A stretch of 64,000 bases of DNA from assembly GCA_000727475.1 (NCBI GenBank), contig KL647329.1, forward strand, positions 485,238 through 549,237, written 5' to 3'. The stretch comes from Sarcocystis neurona. Its lineage: Eukaryota; Apicomplexa; Conoidasida; Eucoccidiorida; Sarcocystidae. Made by a program: the position numbers and the translations under genes. Below are positions 34,580-47,040 of this stretch, one piece after another (position 1 is the first letter of the stretch; each line of letters begins with the position of its first letter). The notes under the pieces were generated by a model. It was not told the DNA's origin. It ran no database searches and worked only from the letters and a program-made list of their open reading frames with translations.

Positions 34580-37500
34580 AGTTATTCAGTAACGGCTGCG
34601 TACCGATCACTGTGAGCACCGGCAGCGCCAACAAAGCAGTACCGAACTGCATTTCCAGAGCCACAGACGTACTACAGGAACCGAAGTGTGCAATTAGCAG
34701 AGACAGAACGGAAGCGACCTCGCAAGAGATGCTTAATTTAGACGTATAAAATAGCAGAGACCCACGTTTACTTAAGATACAAGGTGACTACGTGCCTGGG
34801 AATGAAGTCCGAACACAGCGCAGTATATGGATGATGCGACCGTGCGCGCAGTGTGGTGAACTCACCGTCCAGCATTCCGTGACAGTAAAGCGCGTCCTGG
34901 CATATATATGCTAAGTGGTAGTAAAGTTTTGTCAGAAGGACATGTGCGAATGCGACTGCTGATGCACTCTACTCACACAGGTGACAACACAGTGCTAGCC
35001 TGATCCGCAACATAGCAGTCTGAGCTGAAGTGTGCAAGCAGTGCTCGTATGTACATCGCTCAGGCATACGTGTCCATACCTGTGTGTGCTGAGACTCTTT
35101 CCCGCACGACCAAGTCGTCTGCAGAAAGCTGGGGAGACACACCGCTCTTTACATGTGTAGTGTCCGAGTCTTTACATTTCCACTAGACACTGGACACATA
35201 ACGCACACGTACATTGGATTTGTGTATATTTACACGCAATATTGAAGTGGATTTACACAGTGTTAACAGCAGTTGTACATCCTACGATAAGATGGAAAAA
35301 CACTGAGTATTCTACAACGAACCGTAAACTACATACCCTCACCTCAGCAACGACAGAAGTGTCAGAAAAGTGAGGTAACAGGGCAGTAGAATTTCCTTTC
35401 GACCCCCGGAGGGTAACCAGGTGCGAAGGCATCAGCGCTTACAGTAGATCTCTGGCAACGTCTTCTTTGCTGCGAAGGAGAGCAGTTTCTGCTGCTTTTT
35501 CGATGCTGTGCCGCACACGACCACGTGGTAGCCGTCCTATATGGCACGTGTTGTTCCTGCGCAGAGAAAAGTCGATGGATATCGTACACCCTTACAGTGA
35601 CCTGAATAAGCCTAAACATACAGAACCATCAAGCTGGATAACTATTTGTACTACGGTTATGCATGAACCTGTCTGTTTATCTCGTGCGTGTTCACGTGAA
35701 TTCACGTATGCGTAAACGCGTGGGAGTCAGGGTCCGTTTTTAGGCGAATGCACCCACCCTGCATGCTGTGTCTCTGCTTCTAGTCATGAACACTCTCCTA
35801 CAACATACATGCTGGATTCCTGTCTCCGGGAACCGCTGTGCTGTCTGATTGATTACTTGACACCTTTTTTGCGTACGGAAGGTGTGTCCCTGTGTGCATT
35901 AGTGGGACTGTAGAACTTGCAAGATTACCGACCATTTTTCTGCGCCGACTAATTCATCTTTTCAACTGAACTTTGCTGTTGCCCCTAGAAGGAACACCAG
36001 AAGGCAAAAATATATTAAACGGCTTCCGCAGTGCCGTCCGTCAGGGAGAGGCGCTATCCAGTATATCAGATCTGCAGGTTGCCGATTAAGAATCGGCAAA
36101 GTGGAGGCAGTTGCATTGTCCATCAACCGATCACGCCGACAACACTTTTCACGGAGCTGCTCTTTCGGGGGAGAGTATCAAATAATGGAGAATATCAATG
36201 TTGACATTGTCACCGACCCCTTCGCCACAAAATTTTACGCGGGAAGGAAAGGCAGCGATAACAGCTTCAAAGCACCAGCTAGACTTATCTGAAGGCAAAT
36301 GACCAACAATTCCAGGATGGAGCATTAGCCGTACGAGCGTACCGCGGGATTTTCTACTGCATGTGCAGCAGCAGGCAACCAAAGACTGTGCAGCTACGTT
36401 ATCAACCACGCCGCAGCAGACACACCTGGAGCAGGGGTCTCACGCAGGCAGAAACCCGACACCGCCTCCAGAAAGAGGGACAAAGGTCATGTACCCTGCA
36501 GCAACAGCAGGAGCACTGTCTGCAGCGGAATGACTGTATCATAGCTAGACGAGGCCAAGGAATACTTCACGCAGTTTTGTTTCGGTCATTTTCTGTGGCA
36601 TAGACAGAAAACTGACATCCAAGTGCCTTTCAAATTCAATTCACTCAAGTGCTCGTGGCCTCGGTGCGCTACTGCAGCTCGTGCTACTGCGACTCGTCCC
36701 TCCTTCCGGTCTGTTGTGCGCACGAGTACAAAGTGAAGTGCTCTCTGAAGTCGTGCAGAACAAATCATTGCCCGAGAAGCTTTAAGAAGAAGCAGTAGGA
36801 GCCGCAGCAGTAAGGGAGTGGAAGGGGTGTGAGAGGCAGCAGTCACAGTGAAGAGCTGGGTAGCCGTCGTCGCTACCGCCGTTGCGACGCACGAGGGAGA
36901 GGGCGACAAGTCTAGCAGGCGCAACAGCACTGGCGACAGTACTACAAGGGAGGCGAATTGCGTAGATCCAGCACTGCAGCGGAACAAGAATAGCAGTACA
37001 GATCACCCTGCAGCAGAGGCAGTAGTGAAACAGCAGTACTAGCTGTACGAATACCCACAGCCACTGTGTAACGGCAGAAGCGTTGCCGACACAACCGTGC
37101 AGGAATAATTGCGGCCAAGCTGCAGTTGCAGCATTAGAACCGCCACGACATGCAGAGCATACTGGCAGGCATAGCAGGCCAACCACTCGTCGACACAAAG
37201 GCGGGGCCACACGAAACTGTCACAGTGTTGTGAGTAAGAAGTCCCCCACCGCCAAAGCAGGCGAAAAGTCTCTGGCGCTCCTGCCCTCCGCAGCGCATGA
37301 AGCAGCGTACACGCACGAGCGAAACAAGCGAAATCAGTAGCAGCACAGCGCGCGAAACACCAGCAAGTCCGAGACCAGCATTTTCAAAGGAGGCACGGCA
37401 CCACCACCAGGAGCCCACGAGGACGTTGCAGTCAGTGAGATCTCCTTTCTCCACCCTAAAAGCGTCATCAGCTCGTCAAACAGATCAGTCTAAAGGTCAC

Positions 37501-38097
37501 ACGGCAACAGCAACCACGTGCAGTGAGGCAGAGGGAGCACCATTTTTGCAGAGATCTCTAGTGGTCTCGTGAAGACTCTGTATCTTGTGCTTTTGGCTTT
37601 GAGGTGTTTCGACTTGCCTCCAACGGGAGCTGCTGTGTAACTCCTCCTCCTCTCCCACTAGCAGCAGCTGCTGGTGCGACGCGGTAGCATACCGATACGG
37701 TGGGGTTCATGCCAGTGCACGGCACCCCAGTGCCCAGCTCTAAATGAAGCAGCAGCAAGACCGTCAAAGCCTAAGTAGAACGTAGGAGACTCGGGGACTT
37801 GCTTAAACGTCCTGACTGTTCCACAGTTGGAAAAAATATGTTAGTAGGGGGCTGAAAGTAGCTTCAGCAACAACACTCGGCCTAGGAAGTTGTAGTTGTA
37901 GAGAGAGTCTTTCTTGTCACAAAAGTGCCTTCCTGCTATTCCCTCTCTCCATTCTGTTGCTGTTTGTCAAATACCTCGGTCCTTCTACGCCACACTTACC
38001 GGCGTCGCCAATGTGGGTGCACTTCCACATACGCGGTTGCTTCTCTAGCAGCTCAGAGAGAGGTACAGAAAGAGGAAGATAGCAAATAGTTGTACAA
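34580..38097. other. Intergenic or unresolved: repeat-poor DNA upstream of the ankyrin gene
   Basis: There are few triplets and no TA arrays. Open segments of mixed composition exist, for example - strand 35362-35619, + strand about 36330-36540 and + strand 37297-37572 (Ser/Thr/Arg-rich), but no domains are visible. Sequence just before 38098 should hold the promoter of the ankyrin gene. I see no motif I can name, and an in-frame TAG nine bases before the ATG fixes that start. Confidence 0.5.
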
Positions 38098-41000
38098 ATG
38101 TGGCTGCTATTGCCTGTGGTGCTGCTGCTGTCGGTAGCCCCTGCTTTTTTGCGCGACACTCTGTCAGCAAGAATAGCACAAGCCTTTCCTGAGGCGGAAG
38201 TCACAACACAAGCTCCTTTCGAAGCAGTCGCCGTAGACCAGCGAAGCACAGCAGCGGCTGCGTCGGCATTGATTCAAGGAGTCACACGCACGAAAACAAG
38301 TCAGGCTCCTCTAGTACTACCAACAGGTAAAGAAGCACCATTCGGATGGGACTCTTTAGAAACAAGAGCAGCAACGGGAGATTCCGGAGCGCCAGAAAAA
38401 AGGTTACTGGACTCTATAGTCGGTGAAGCTCCAGGGTCAACAAGGCGTCTTGCTAGCACACCTGGGTTATACGGAAGCGTCGCTCTCTTACAGGTGAATC
38501 AACGGCAGGAGCAGCATCACCAGCGACACCACCCACAGCAGCAACAGGGACAGCAGCGACGAGGCGACGTGGACCACTATTCTGTGACAGAGAAACGAGG
38601 TGTCCGAGAGGGCAAAAATTTCTCCCTCTTACAATTAAATGGAAAGAAAACACAGCAGGCAAGACATGAGGAACGGGAACTCTCCCTCCATCAGCAGCAA
38701 GGGCAGCAGACAGAGCGTGTCTCCCCCAAGAAAGACGACAGCAAAGGACGCTCCACAGTCTTTAAAAATGAAGAAGATTCCGGTGCGGAGGACGAAGACA
38801 GCGAGGTTGAAGGACCCGAAGAAGAGACGAGCATGTACACGAAGCAGGAGCAGTCACAGAAAAGCGGACAGCAGATTCTACCCCACAGGGAAGAGACACT
38901 GCAGAAAGACCGGGGGCAAGTATTGGAGCAGGGTGAGGTACAGCCTTCCAAAGAACAGGTAGAGCAGGCGGCACGACGGGCGGAGACGCACCACGGGAAG
39001 CCACCGGAGGCGCTGTCACAGCGCGTCAGACGTAAAGTGGAAGGCGAACAGCCGAAAAACGTAGAACGGCCGCCCGTGGCAGAAAAAAAAGCCACAGGTG
39101 CAGCGGAAGAAACTTCAGTTGGGCCGGCAGTGTCGGAGAGACAAATCCAGGAAAAGCCGCGTAGCTTCGAGTTATACACGGCCACCAAGCAGGCACAGAA
39201 GAAGGGCTCTTCACCTTACGAAGAGGATTTGCACTCACCTGGAGAAAACAAAGGCGCAACTGTAGGACGTGAAGAAGACGAGGAAGAAGAAGAGGAAGAG
39301 GGACGAGCACTCCACAGGCGCTCTCGTCTAGCAGCACCAGGTCCTTCTGCAACAGCCACAGCCGCAGCGCAAGAAGGAGAAGAAGAGGCATCGACTGCTG
39401 CCCAGGGGCTAAAAGCAGAAAGGAAAGCACAGAAAGAAGCTGCAGAGCCTGTTGAGGAGTCTGTGATCTCTACCGCTGTTTTGAAACGAGGACGTGAAGA
39501 GGCCGACCTCGTGACCAAAAAAGAGAAAGGCAGTGAGACACGGGCCCGTGAAACTACTCGTGAAGGTGTCGTGCAACAGGGGCTTCAAAAAGTACCAGAT
39601 ACAGCACCTTCTAAACCGGCCGCAGCAGCTGAGAGCGAAGCCGAGGAGGTTGAATCGAGTGGAGCAAAAGCGGCACCAGCACAACCGCTAGGGGAGGAAG
39701 AGACAGCGGCTACTGCTGCCCCGGAAGAAGAAGTTGGTGGTGGTGAACCCGGGGAGGAAGAAAGAGAGAAAACCCACCTGGCCGAAGAAGCGAAGGAGGT
39801 CAAGGAGGAGGAGCTGGAAGAAGGACCAGAAGAAGAAGAGCTGCGGGAAAGGCTGGCTTCTCGTGCTGGTGCTGTCACGCCCTCTCCAAAGGTAAAAAGG
39901 GAGGAGCCAGAGATGGAAGAGACTGTCCGAGAATCCCCCGAATCAGAGGCAGTCGCCGAAGCCCCAGCTGCTCCAGTACGTGGAGGTGCAGAGAAAGGCA
40001 TTTCTGCTCCACGAAAAGAAGAGGAGCACACAGTAGAAGAAGAGGTCCCAGGAGCAGCAGTCCCAGTGACAGAAGAAAGAGAGACGAAACCCGAACATTT
40101 CTTCCCAGAGGCGGAAGAGGAAGAGGCATTACTGCACAGACGTCCGGAGACAGAGGGAGCCGCTGGCGCGGAACAGCCCGAAGCGGTAGAATCCGCTGTA
40201 GCGGAAGAGGGACGCTCTGAACGGTCAGAAGAAGAGCGCGAGGAACAACGAGAAGAAGAGGAAGAGAAACCCCTTCGCGAAGCGAAACCTGCCAGTCTCA
40301 CTTTTGCACGAGGCCGGTCCGAGGCTGCTGCCGCTGCAGGCAAAGGTGCTGCTGTTGAGACTCGAGGACCCGGTGAAGGTGCAGAGAGAAGAGGCGTCCC
40401 TCCAACTGCGGAGGCTAGAGGTGCTGCGGCCGTCCCTAAAGGTGAGCGCTGGGTCCCTCGACGTGACGCTGCTCTGTTGCTGCTGTGCGTGAAGCAGCTG
40501 GGTACTGCCGCTGCAGGCGCGCATGAAAGAGCTGCCGCGGGCCCCGGAGATGTTGCTGTTCTTGCGTCTGTTCTGTGTGCTACAGAGAAGCCAGCCGGTG
40601 GTCGGCGTGCACCTGCCGAGGCAGCAGAAAAAGAAGAAAGATACGAACGGCCAGCTGCAGAACCCTATGCCGAGGAATACCCAGAGGAGGCTGAAGGTTT
40701 GACCTTACCAGGGCATCCAGAAGAAGAAGAAGAGGAAGAAGAGGCACGGCCGGAAGCTAAGAAGGAGGAGGTAGAAGCTGCCGTGGAGACGACACTCGAG
40801 GCAGAAGCGGCGGCTGCTGAGAGTGGTGCGTGTTATAGCGGGAGAGGATACGAAGCTGCGCGCCGCGGGCTTAGGCTATTGCGGGTCGTCCTATCTAATA
40901 GTAAGCAACAATATTACGAACCATTCACGCTTCGTTGTGATCTGCTGATCTTACAGAATGTCTGGGCGTTCAGTGTGGGAACATGCTTGATGTGACCGTG

Positions 41001-44000
41001 TGTATGCAAGGGTCAGCAGGATTCACTGTTGTATGCGAACCTTCACGAGGCTAGAGAAGTGCCTCCTATGCATGTCTGTACACTACTGTAGCGTCGAAGA
41101 ACGACCACCCCTGCGCGCCCACAAAAGTACAGTGTGCTTCATTTCAGCTTGGAATGGTTCACTAGCACTCACACGCCGTCAGTAACGCCTGCTTTCACAC
41201 GCAGTGTGCAGTAACGCGTGCTTTCACACCCAGTGTGGAGTTTACGTCCTTGGATCTTGTTCTGTAGAGGCCCACACGTACCTCGCTGTTTTCTCACGTG
41301 TTTCTTTGTAGACAACCATCTCCGACTCGATTCGCTTACTACTTGGCAGATCCATCCATCCGCTTATTTATTGTCAATCTATACACATATGTAGAGAGAT
41401 ACGTGTGGAGTTGTGTGCATGGATGTGCTGTGTCTGGCTCTATCTATATGTATACCTACGTGTATAGAGCCGTGTGCTGCCCTGTTCACGCCTGCAGGTG
41501 CAAAACTGTATTTGTGCTCCCGGTCAGCTGTGTTGGTGATGCTACTGCGAATTTTTCAGGAAACTTTCGTAATCTGGAGCAGACATGGTGTGACACGCTA
41601 CTGAACAAGATAGATGGCCCGTTCAGCGAAAGAGATGTTGAGTTCCTACTTCGCGCCGCCGCAGTCTCTGCCGCTGCGAGCCGCATGCACAAAAACTTCC
41701 GTTTCTGCATAGCCTCCGCTGTGAGTAGCCTTCTCCCTCTCTTTGACCGTTGGCACCCACCACTATTGCTTTTGAAAGCTGCATAATTTATCGGTGCTGC
41801 CGCATGCTTCTGCAGACCCATGACGCGCAACCGACGTTACGATCGCTGCAGTTGCGGCCCCCCGTTGCTACCGAGTACTGCTGTTCCGGGCTGCTGCTGC
41901 TGCCGAGTTCCTGTATTCTTGTGCTGCTGCGCGTTGCTGCCCAAGAGGGCTGCTACCGCCGTGCCTGGACGCTGTTGTGTTGTCGCCGGTGATACTGACA
42001 GCCTGCTGCTCTCGACTACGTGCCATCTACACCTACGCCACCGTCTAGCGCTTGCAGCCACCTACCTTTTCTGCTCGAAAAATTCTCTGTGAAATGCTGC
42101 GCACGTACCCAACATACGCATTTTCTTGTACTTGTGTAGGTGAGCGGACGAGCGCTACCGTTGTGGACCTCTCATCAGTTGCAGGCATTCACAAAAAATT
42201 GGTTGTCACCCGGGCCACTATTTCAGACTCTCTCTCGCTACATCCTTCTCTCTCCCGCATAGTAAAAGGGCCTCTCTCTCAACGTCTTCTGTACACAGCA
42301 CAACAGAAACCCCCTACGCGAACTCTTATACAAAAACAATAGGTATATACATATATGTATATGAGTAGACACAAGCGTGCACTATGTAGGCATGCGCTAC
42401 CCCTAAATCAAAAGCCCGGAATGTGCAACTTATAGCCAGACAGCATGTCGTTAACCATTTGGTGTGCTTCCGCTTAAAAGATTTACCCTCACGGGACTCG
42501 ACACATATACAAGTCTACGTACAAAGGGTATACACAAGGAGACAGTTGTACATATGTTGCGACCTGTGACATCCGTATCTTTTCATATACGTACAGTTAC
42601 ACACGTTTATCTGCAGGAAACTGCACAAGGTGCACAAGCGCACGTACTCTTGACTTTGCACAATTACATTGAACAAGGATGTACAAACGTCCGATTTTCC
42701 ATGTGTGTGGTCGTACTTGTAGACAGCCGGTTGCTGGCCTAGGGTCTACCTTCGCTATTTTCCACGTTGTCTCCTGGTTTCCCTTTTATCCCTGCGCTGT
42801 TGCTTCAGCGTAGCAGTGCACCCCGCGTGAAAGAAGGAGACTCGGTACTCCACGCTGCTGTGGCTGCCTCAAAGCCTCGCTTGGTGGAGCTGCTGCTGCA
42901 GTACGGAGCCTTCCCCAATATGGAAACTCTTCCACGCAGCTATAAGCACGCGATGGTAACGCACTGACACCCTGGGTAGCACACATTCTATAGGCGCGGA
43001 CTTGGAGAGACTTGTGCGGTATTTGGCCTTCACGCCCTGCTCGCCAAGGTCGTCGGGACTTGTAATGCAGAAGTTATATATATTATGTAGATATATATAT
43101 ATGTATATGTATATTTATGTATAGCGTGTGCAGGCTTACACAAGTGGACTGTACATAAGGGCCCGCAGCACCTCTGCACTTTGCGAATCTTGCATCTCAT
43201 CTCCTGCTACACCCTCTTGATATGGAGGTGCGTGAAAATCGTTCAAGAAGAGGTGTCCCATATTTCGTAACGTAGAAGCATCGGTCTACGTGAGGATCCC
43301 ATTTCAGACACTACAACACTGTAACTGTCTGAAGGTCTGCTGCGAACTTAGCTGTGAAGGCGAGGAACTAGTGGTGTCAATCTGTAGTCTAGTTGGTTTG
43401 ACAGACGTTCTCCCAAACGCAAGGTGCAGTAGAGTTTTTTCCTCCTTTCCAGTGACTATCTACGTGTTTGAGATTTCTCAAGTTCCGTCTCCCCACCAAC
43501 ACTGTCTTGCAAAACACGTCCACGCAAATATGTACACAGATATATTCAAGTGCTTGAGAGTAATTCCCGCGTAGGATACAGTGTTTGAACGACACTTGAA
43601 GATCACATAGAGGGAAACAGAGAGAGAAATACGAAATTTTGAAGCTGCTTCCACTTCTGGCAGGACTCCACCGCAGCCTTTGGGAGACAGTGACTCGTAC
43701 CTGCGGACACGCTCCTGTGAAGCGCAGCTTCTGTCGTTAAAATTGTGCGCGAAAGGTGTTGACATCTTTTCATCAGCAGTGGTGCGTTAACACATGTCCC
43801 AGTGTACCTGGGCACAGAAAACTGCAGCCAGGCGCGTTGCATGCGCCATGTCTGAATGCTGCCATGTGCTGTGATGCCTCTTATGCAGCGCGTGGGTCAG
43901 CGGCCGCTTCACTACGCAGTGCAGCAGCAGACACTGGAAAATATCGAAAATGTTCTGCTGCTACTGCAGTACGGGGCTCTTATTGATTCAGTCGATGTCC

Positions 44001-47000
44001 GTGGACGGACCCCGTTGATGGCTGCTGCTGAAGCTTCTGGACCGTACACTGGGCGCTTCATTGCACTTTTGATCGATAAAGGAGCCGACGTGGTGGCAAG
44101 GGATCACGTACGTCTCGGGAAAAACCACAGCGTGTCCCCACGCAGCCGGCTTCAAAATCATATATTTGCGAAGGAGTGTGCACTCGTACGCCGTACGTGA
44201 TCATGTAGTGTGTACGTTTTTATGTGTACGAGTTAGACGGAAAGAGCACATATCTTCTTTCTGAGTTGCGCAATTAAGTCCCCTCTACTCGTGCTGCTCC
44301 GAAGGACTGTTCTTGGTTGCTAGGGGGCTGCAGCGGCTGCGGATGCTTCCTCTGCTCTACTGCGGTATTTCGTAGTCGGTACTGACCTGCGGGTCTCTGT
44401 CGTTAAACTTGGGTGCGAAAGGCGTTGACATTTCTTCATCAGCAGTGGTGCGTTAACACGTGTCCCAGTGTACCCGCCGAGTATTTCGCTACTTTTTGAA
44501 TCACCTGTTTGTTCACTGATATCCCTTCCTCCCGCCACGTATAACGTTTTTCCCTAGGATGGCTTCCTTGAGGGAGCGTTCTTGTTTGAGTGTCCGCGTG
44601 TCTGCAGGCAGGACTGCAGGCGCTTCATTACGCAGCAGCAGCGGATTCGGCAGAAGCGGTGGAACAGCTGCTCCTGAGGGGTGCTGCTGCAGCTGAGGAA
44701 GATATCCGTGGAAATACCCCGCTTCACTACGCTGCTATGTTTAATGCAGCGAAGGCGCTGCGGGCACTGTTGCGTCATGCGCGTAACAACTACCCTGATA
44801 TCGACGTAGTTAATGAGGTCCTGCAATCATCGACATGTCAACAAACGCACGGTGGAAAGATTCTCTGCGTTGCTTCGGAGGGTGCTGCAGGGGCTGCTCT
44901 TGCCTCTCCTGAGTACAAAAACATAAATGCTTTAGACAACGTGTGTTGTAGCATAACACAAGCACACCTCAACTCGACGCCGACGCAAAACAAAGTCTGG
45001 CGCTGTTACACATAAATTCTTCCTTTATAACGCAGTGCACCCGCAGTCCTCCTTTCTTTTAAAACGTACACACACACACACACGTGTGCAGGTACGTATG
45101 CAGTTACACGCATATAGGCGGACCGCGACCGGCTGGTGGTGGAGAGACCGGGTGACTATATATGGGGGCTACGACGCTTTCAAAACAGGGGGCAAACCTG
45201 CGTATACCCCGTAGGCATACGGAACGTGTCGCTGCACGGACACTGTAGAGTTGTGCACGGACATACCGTACACATGGTCGTTACTTTCTCGGTGTGCAAA
45301 CATATATTTATACATATACGTACACACGCAGATACGCATTAACATACAGAAGACTGTACAACCCTGAATTCCCTAACAGTACGCGCCCTTCCGTTCAACC
45401 CCTGCGTTACATATAGGCGGTCTGAGTTACTGTCTTTGTTCTCCATCACTGAGGCTGCCAGTGATGTACAGTATTACTAGCTCTTGTCAGTCAGAGATCT
45501 TCGTCAGCCTGTGCCGTCGTCTTTGCTCCTATTTTCAAATGCATACTGCCTCGCGAAAAACAAACGTCCGTGCAGCCGACGTTGAGTGCAAACTTAAGTG
45601 GCCTCCGCTCTCTTTCTCTGGATGCCGCAGAGCGGTAAAGCCGCGATTCACCTTGCTGCCGCGCCGATAATGATGGATGGCTTCCCTCGTCGGTTTCTAC
45701 CTCCACTAGCGCTGGAGGAGCTCCTGCTGCATCACGACGCAAACCCCACTGCACGCGATCACGAACAAAACACGCCCCTGATGCTTGCGGCGTCCGAGGG
45801 GTATACCCAGATGGCCAAAGCGCTGCTTCAAATTGCCGACCCGGCCCCCGAATCGGCGAATATGGTAAATAGTGCTCTTCTACAGCTGTTTGCAGCGTTA
45901 CAGGCCCGCGTGCAGATAATCTCCGATTGCGAAATGGTGAAGCATAAATGACGTACAACTCAGGTAGGCGTGCTCAATAGTCCACGTCAGCGGGCACATT
46001 AAAAAAGTAGTATGGCCCTACGAACCACGAGCATTTCCACCCCTATATATATGTATATATACACGGCACACGCACACGCAAGCAGACTGAGGTGCTCCCA
46101 TGTCTCTGGCCGAGGAGGCGCAGTTACGTGCATCGCGCTGTAACAGTGCAAGTCGAACAGCTCTACTCAACGCCAAAAAAACAGTCACGCACAACAATAT
46201 GGATCTACATACACATATAAAAATATATATTAGTTTGTGCTCGAAAACGTGTAAACCAAGTTCGCCTGGGGCGCAGCAGCTTGACACGGGGAATGTATGA
46301 AGGGATGCAGACTTTTTTCGCAATGCGCCGGTGGTTGGGAAGTGCCCGATGACGACGTTTGTTCAAATCCCCCAGTTTCCATTCACAACCATACACTTCG
46401 TGTGTGACCTACAGCACGTACGCGAGCGCTTCGTCTATTCGTAAGAACATGCACGCCTCGCATACACACAGATATCATGATGGCAAATCTATGTAAGAGG
46501 ACCGTTTGATCGGTAATACAGCATTCCAGCACGTGCCTTACATGCATTTTCGACTAAAGGCCCGCCTTCCACGTGTTCACGTGCAGTCCGCTGTCTCCAG
46601 ATGCGAGTGCGCTCGGAATAAATCTTTGCAGCAGATGTATGCAAAAGAATTGGATGTCTCTGTCAAGCGAGCGTGTGTAGCCGGAACGTATCTCGAAGCA
46701 GTTGGGCACCGCATTTCTTCGCACGCATGTGGGCCGCTTGATGACTGTTGCGTCTTGACAGGAGGGAAAGACGGCGTTTGATTTGGCGGTGGACCGCGGC
46801 AGAGAAGATGTAGCTCAATTACTTAGAGAGGCGACTTCGGGCACGAGTAAGACCCGTTTCTGGGGCTTTGTTTTCTATTGCTGTGTAACTACTGACAGGG
46901 TGCACACTATTGTATTTTGCTGGATTTTTGCCACACTCTGCATTTGCTACAAGGCCCCCAATGCATCCACGTCGAGGTCATCCTCTTCGACTCCCCGTTC

Positions 47001-47040
47001 ACCCGGCCAAAGTAACACTGAGACATCTCACAGAAAGTGA
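38098..47040 (+). CDS. Predicted secreted, Glu-rich ankyrin-repeat protein
   Basis: Exon 1 (38098-40825) begins [17 protein letters not shown], a clear signal peptide, then about 880 residues of Glu/Ala/Gln/Arg-rich, probably disordered sequence. Further exons fit in phase: 41560-41720, 42140-42261, 42817-42955, 43889-44107, 44608-44940, 45631-45864 and 46762 onward. They encode about eight ankyrin repeats, e.g. VLHAAV-RLVELLLQYGA, RPLHYAV, TPLMAAAEASG, LQALHYAA, NTPLHYAA, AAIHLAA, NTPLMLAASEGY and TAFDLAVDRGREDVAQLLR. Ankyrin repeats bind other proteins. Here the signal peptide suggests export to the secretory pathway or host interface, which is inference. The 3' end is ambiguous: read-through to TGA at 47038-47040 adds a hydrophobic stretch and Ser-rich tail, while a strong donor at 46847 would splice it off. 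The exon 3/4 join is the weakest link. No named family fits the whole protein. Confidence 0.85.
41180..41237. repeat. 29-bp tandem duplication in ankyrin-gene intron 1
   Basis: Two adjacent copies of cagtaacgc-(c/g)-tgctttcacac-(g/c)-cagtgtg at 41180-41208 and 41209-41237, differing at two positions. Located in intron 40826-41559. Confidence 0.85.
43731..43810. repeat. Intronic repeat, copy 1, upstream of ankyrin exon 5
   Basis: About 80 bp starting ctgtcgttaa and ending cccagtgtacc, located about 80 bases before exon 5. It is closely matched by 44397-44476 in the next intron, with about ten differences including small indels. Confidence 0.85.
44397..44476. repeat. Intronic repeat, copy 2, upstream of ankyrin exon 6
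   Basis: Direct-repeat partner of 43731-43810 (shared core catcagcagtggtgcgttaa). Each copy precedes an exon beginning with an ankyrin repeat (RPLHYAV, then QALHYAA), as expected if an exon and its flanking intron were duplicated in tandem. Confidence 0.85.

Noticed and set aside
39585..40343. A 252-codon - strand Ser/Ala-rich ORF
   Set aside because: Antisense of the Glu-rich exon 1 of the ankyrin gene: GAA/GAG runs read in reverse give Ser and Phe. It has no splice or domain support.
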